NCBI GenBank assembly: GCA_900547025.1 | Contig: UREZ01000099.1 | Location: 1-6,072, forward strand | Direction: 5' to 3' | DNA: 6,072 nucleotides | From: an uncultured Collinsella sp. | GTDB taxonomy: Bacteria; Actinomycetota; Coriobacteriia; Coriobacteriales; Coriobacteriaceae | In this document: positions 6,018 through 6,072 of the stretch, in pieces | Layout: each line of letters starts with the position of its first letter | Position numbering within the stretch: position 1 is the first letter of the stretch | Position numbers and translations under genes: made by a program | Notes under the pieces: generated by a model | Databases searched by the model: none | What the model was told of the DNA's origin: nothing | The model's input: the letters and a program-made list of their open reading frames with translations, nothing else

Positions 6018-6032
6018 TCCGTAGCTAAATGC
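5913..6032 (-). other. Remnant of a truncated N-terminal GGDEF domain
   Basis: Reading in frame from the codon after the TGA at 6033-6035 gives AFSYGVSHADPALG and then MTLDADHRMYDYKLRH. This matches the last strand and helix of the GGDEF domain in the neighbouring cyclase (SFSFGCSRVDPLAG, then MTMDADRKMYRYKL). The domain's catalytic half, including the GGDEF motif itself, should lie upstream. The 37 bases left in the window (6036-6072) do not read as GGDEF in any frame. The gene is therefore 5'-truncated, or broken by a frameshift or stop just here. Confidence 0.7.
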
Positions 6033-6035
6033 TCA

Positions 6036-6072
6036 TGTGCGGTAAAGTAACACACAACAATTTGATAGGCAG
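6036..6072 (-). promoter_or_regulatory. AT-richer leader upstream of the phosphodiesterase gene, possible promoter
   Basis: These 37 bases are clearly AT-richer than the flanking coding DNA and contain, on the minus strand, TGTTACTTT. That has the TGn-TAnnnT pattern of an extended -10 element, but no good -35 box is visible before the window ends. It may be the promoter that now drives the truncated gene. Too little sequence is present to be sure. Confidence 0.2.

Noticed and set aside
6030..6072. A simple one-base frameshift that would restore the upstream GGDEF
   Set aside because: Removing an A near 6030 gives a frame ending LPHMS-FSYG, but the preceding residues (LPIKLLCVT) do not look like the GGDEF helix and the DNA is AT-rich. 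It remains possible but is not supported by what is visible.
1..6072. tRNA, rRNA, CRISPR, transposon or phage elements
   Set aside because: No direct-repeat arrays, terminal inverted repeats with a transposase, cloverleaf or rRNA-like segments were seen.

Overview
The window looks like chromosomal DNA of a GC-rich Gram-positive anaerobe. The codon use, the AAGGAGG ribosome binding sites and the style of the GGDEF/PAS proteins suggest an actinobacterium of the Coriobacteriia, perhaps Collinsella or a relative. That assignment is recognition and inference, not the result of a search. Every gene I can support lies on the minus strand, so transcription runs from right to left. I see no tRNA, rRNA, CRISPR array, insertion sequence or phage gene.

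Right half, in transcription order. A 759-codon gene (3738-6017) encodes a cytosolic cyclic-di-GMP protein: a stub of a GGDEF domain, a PAS domain, a degenerate GGDEF domain, a second GGDEF with the altered motif GQDDF, and an EAL phosphodiesterase domain with its full catalytic set. A 127-bp gap holding a perfect 13-bp inverted repeat follows. Next is a 509-codon gene (2081-3610) with an intact GGDEF domain, then a PAS domain and a degenerate GGDEF domain. The two proteins share the segment 'end of GGDEF - PAS - dead GGDEF' collinearly, so they are adjacent paralogues. One looks specialised for making c-di-GMP and the other for breaking it down. The phosphodiesterase gene appears to have lost most of its first GGDEF domain, and an in-frame stop lies just upstream of the surviving piece.

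Left half. A 20-bp perfect hairpin (2031-2077) follows the cyclase gene, and a probable promoter sits just beyond it. Then comes a two-gene unit: a flavodoxin-fold oxidoreductase with a compact four-cysteine motif (1346-1969) and, 12 bp later, a small ArsC/Spx-like thioredoxin-fold protein (992-1333) whose usual active-site cysteine is serine. After 86 bp a COG0523 (CobW-type) GTPase/metallochaperone gene begins at 905 and runs off the left edge. Together these suggest redox or metal homeostasis, but that link is inferred only from adjacency.

The points most worth following are the synthase/hydrolase paralogue pair with its conserved PAS-pseudoGGDEF module, the truncated GGDEF remnant at the right edge, the two strong inverted repeats flanking the cyclase gene, and the Cys-to-Ser change in the ArsC-like protein. 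All gaps between genes are shorter than 130 bp.
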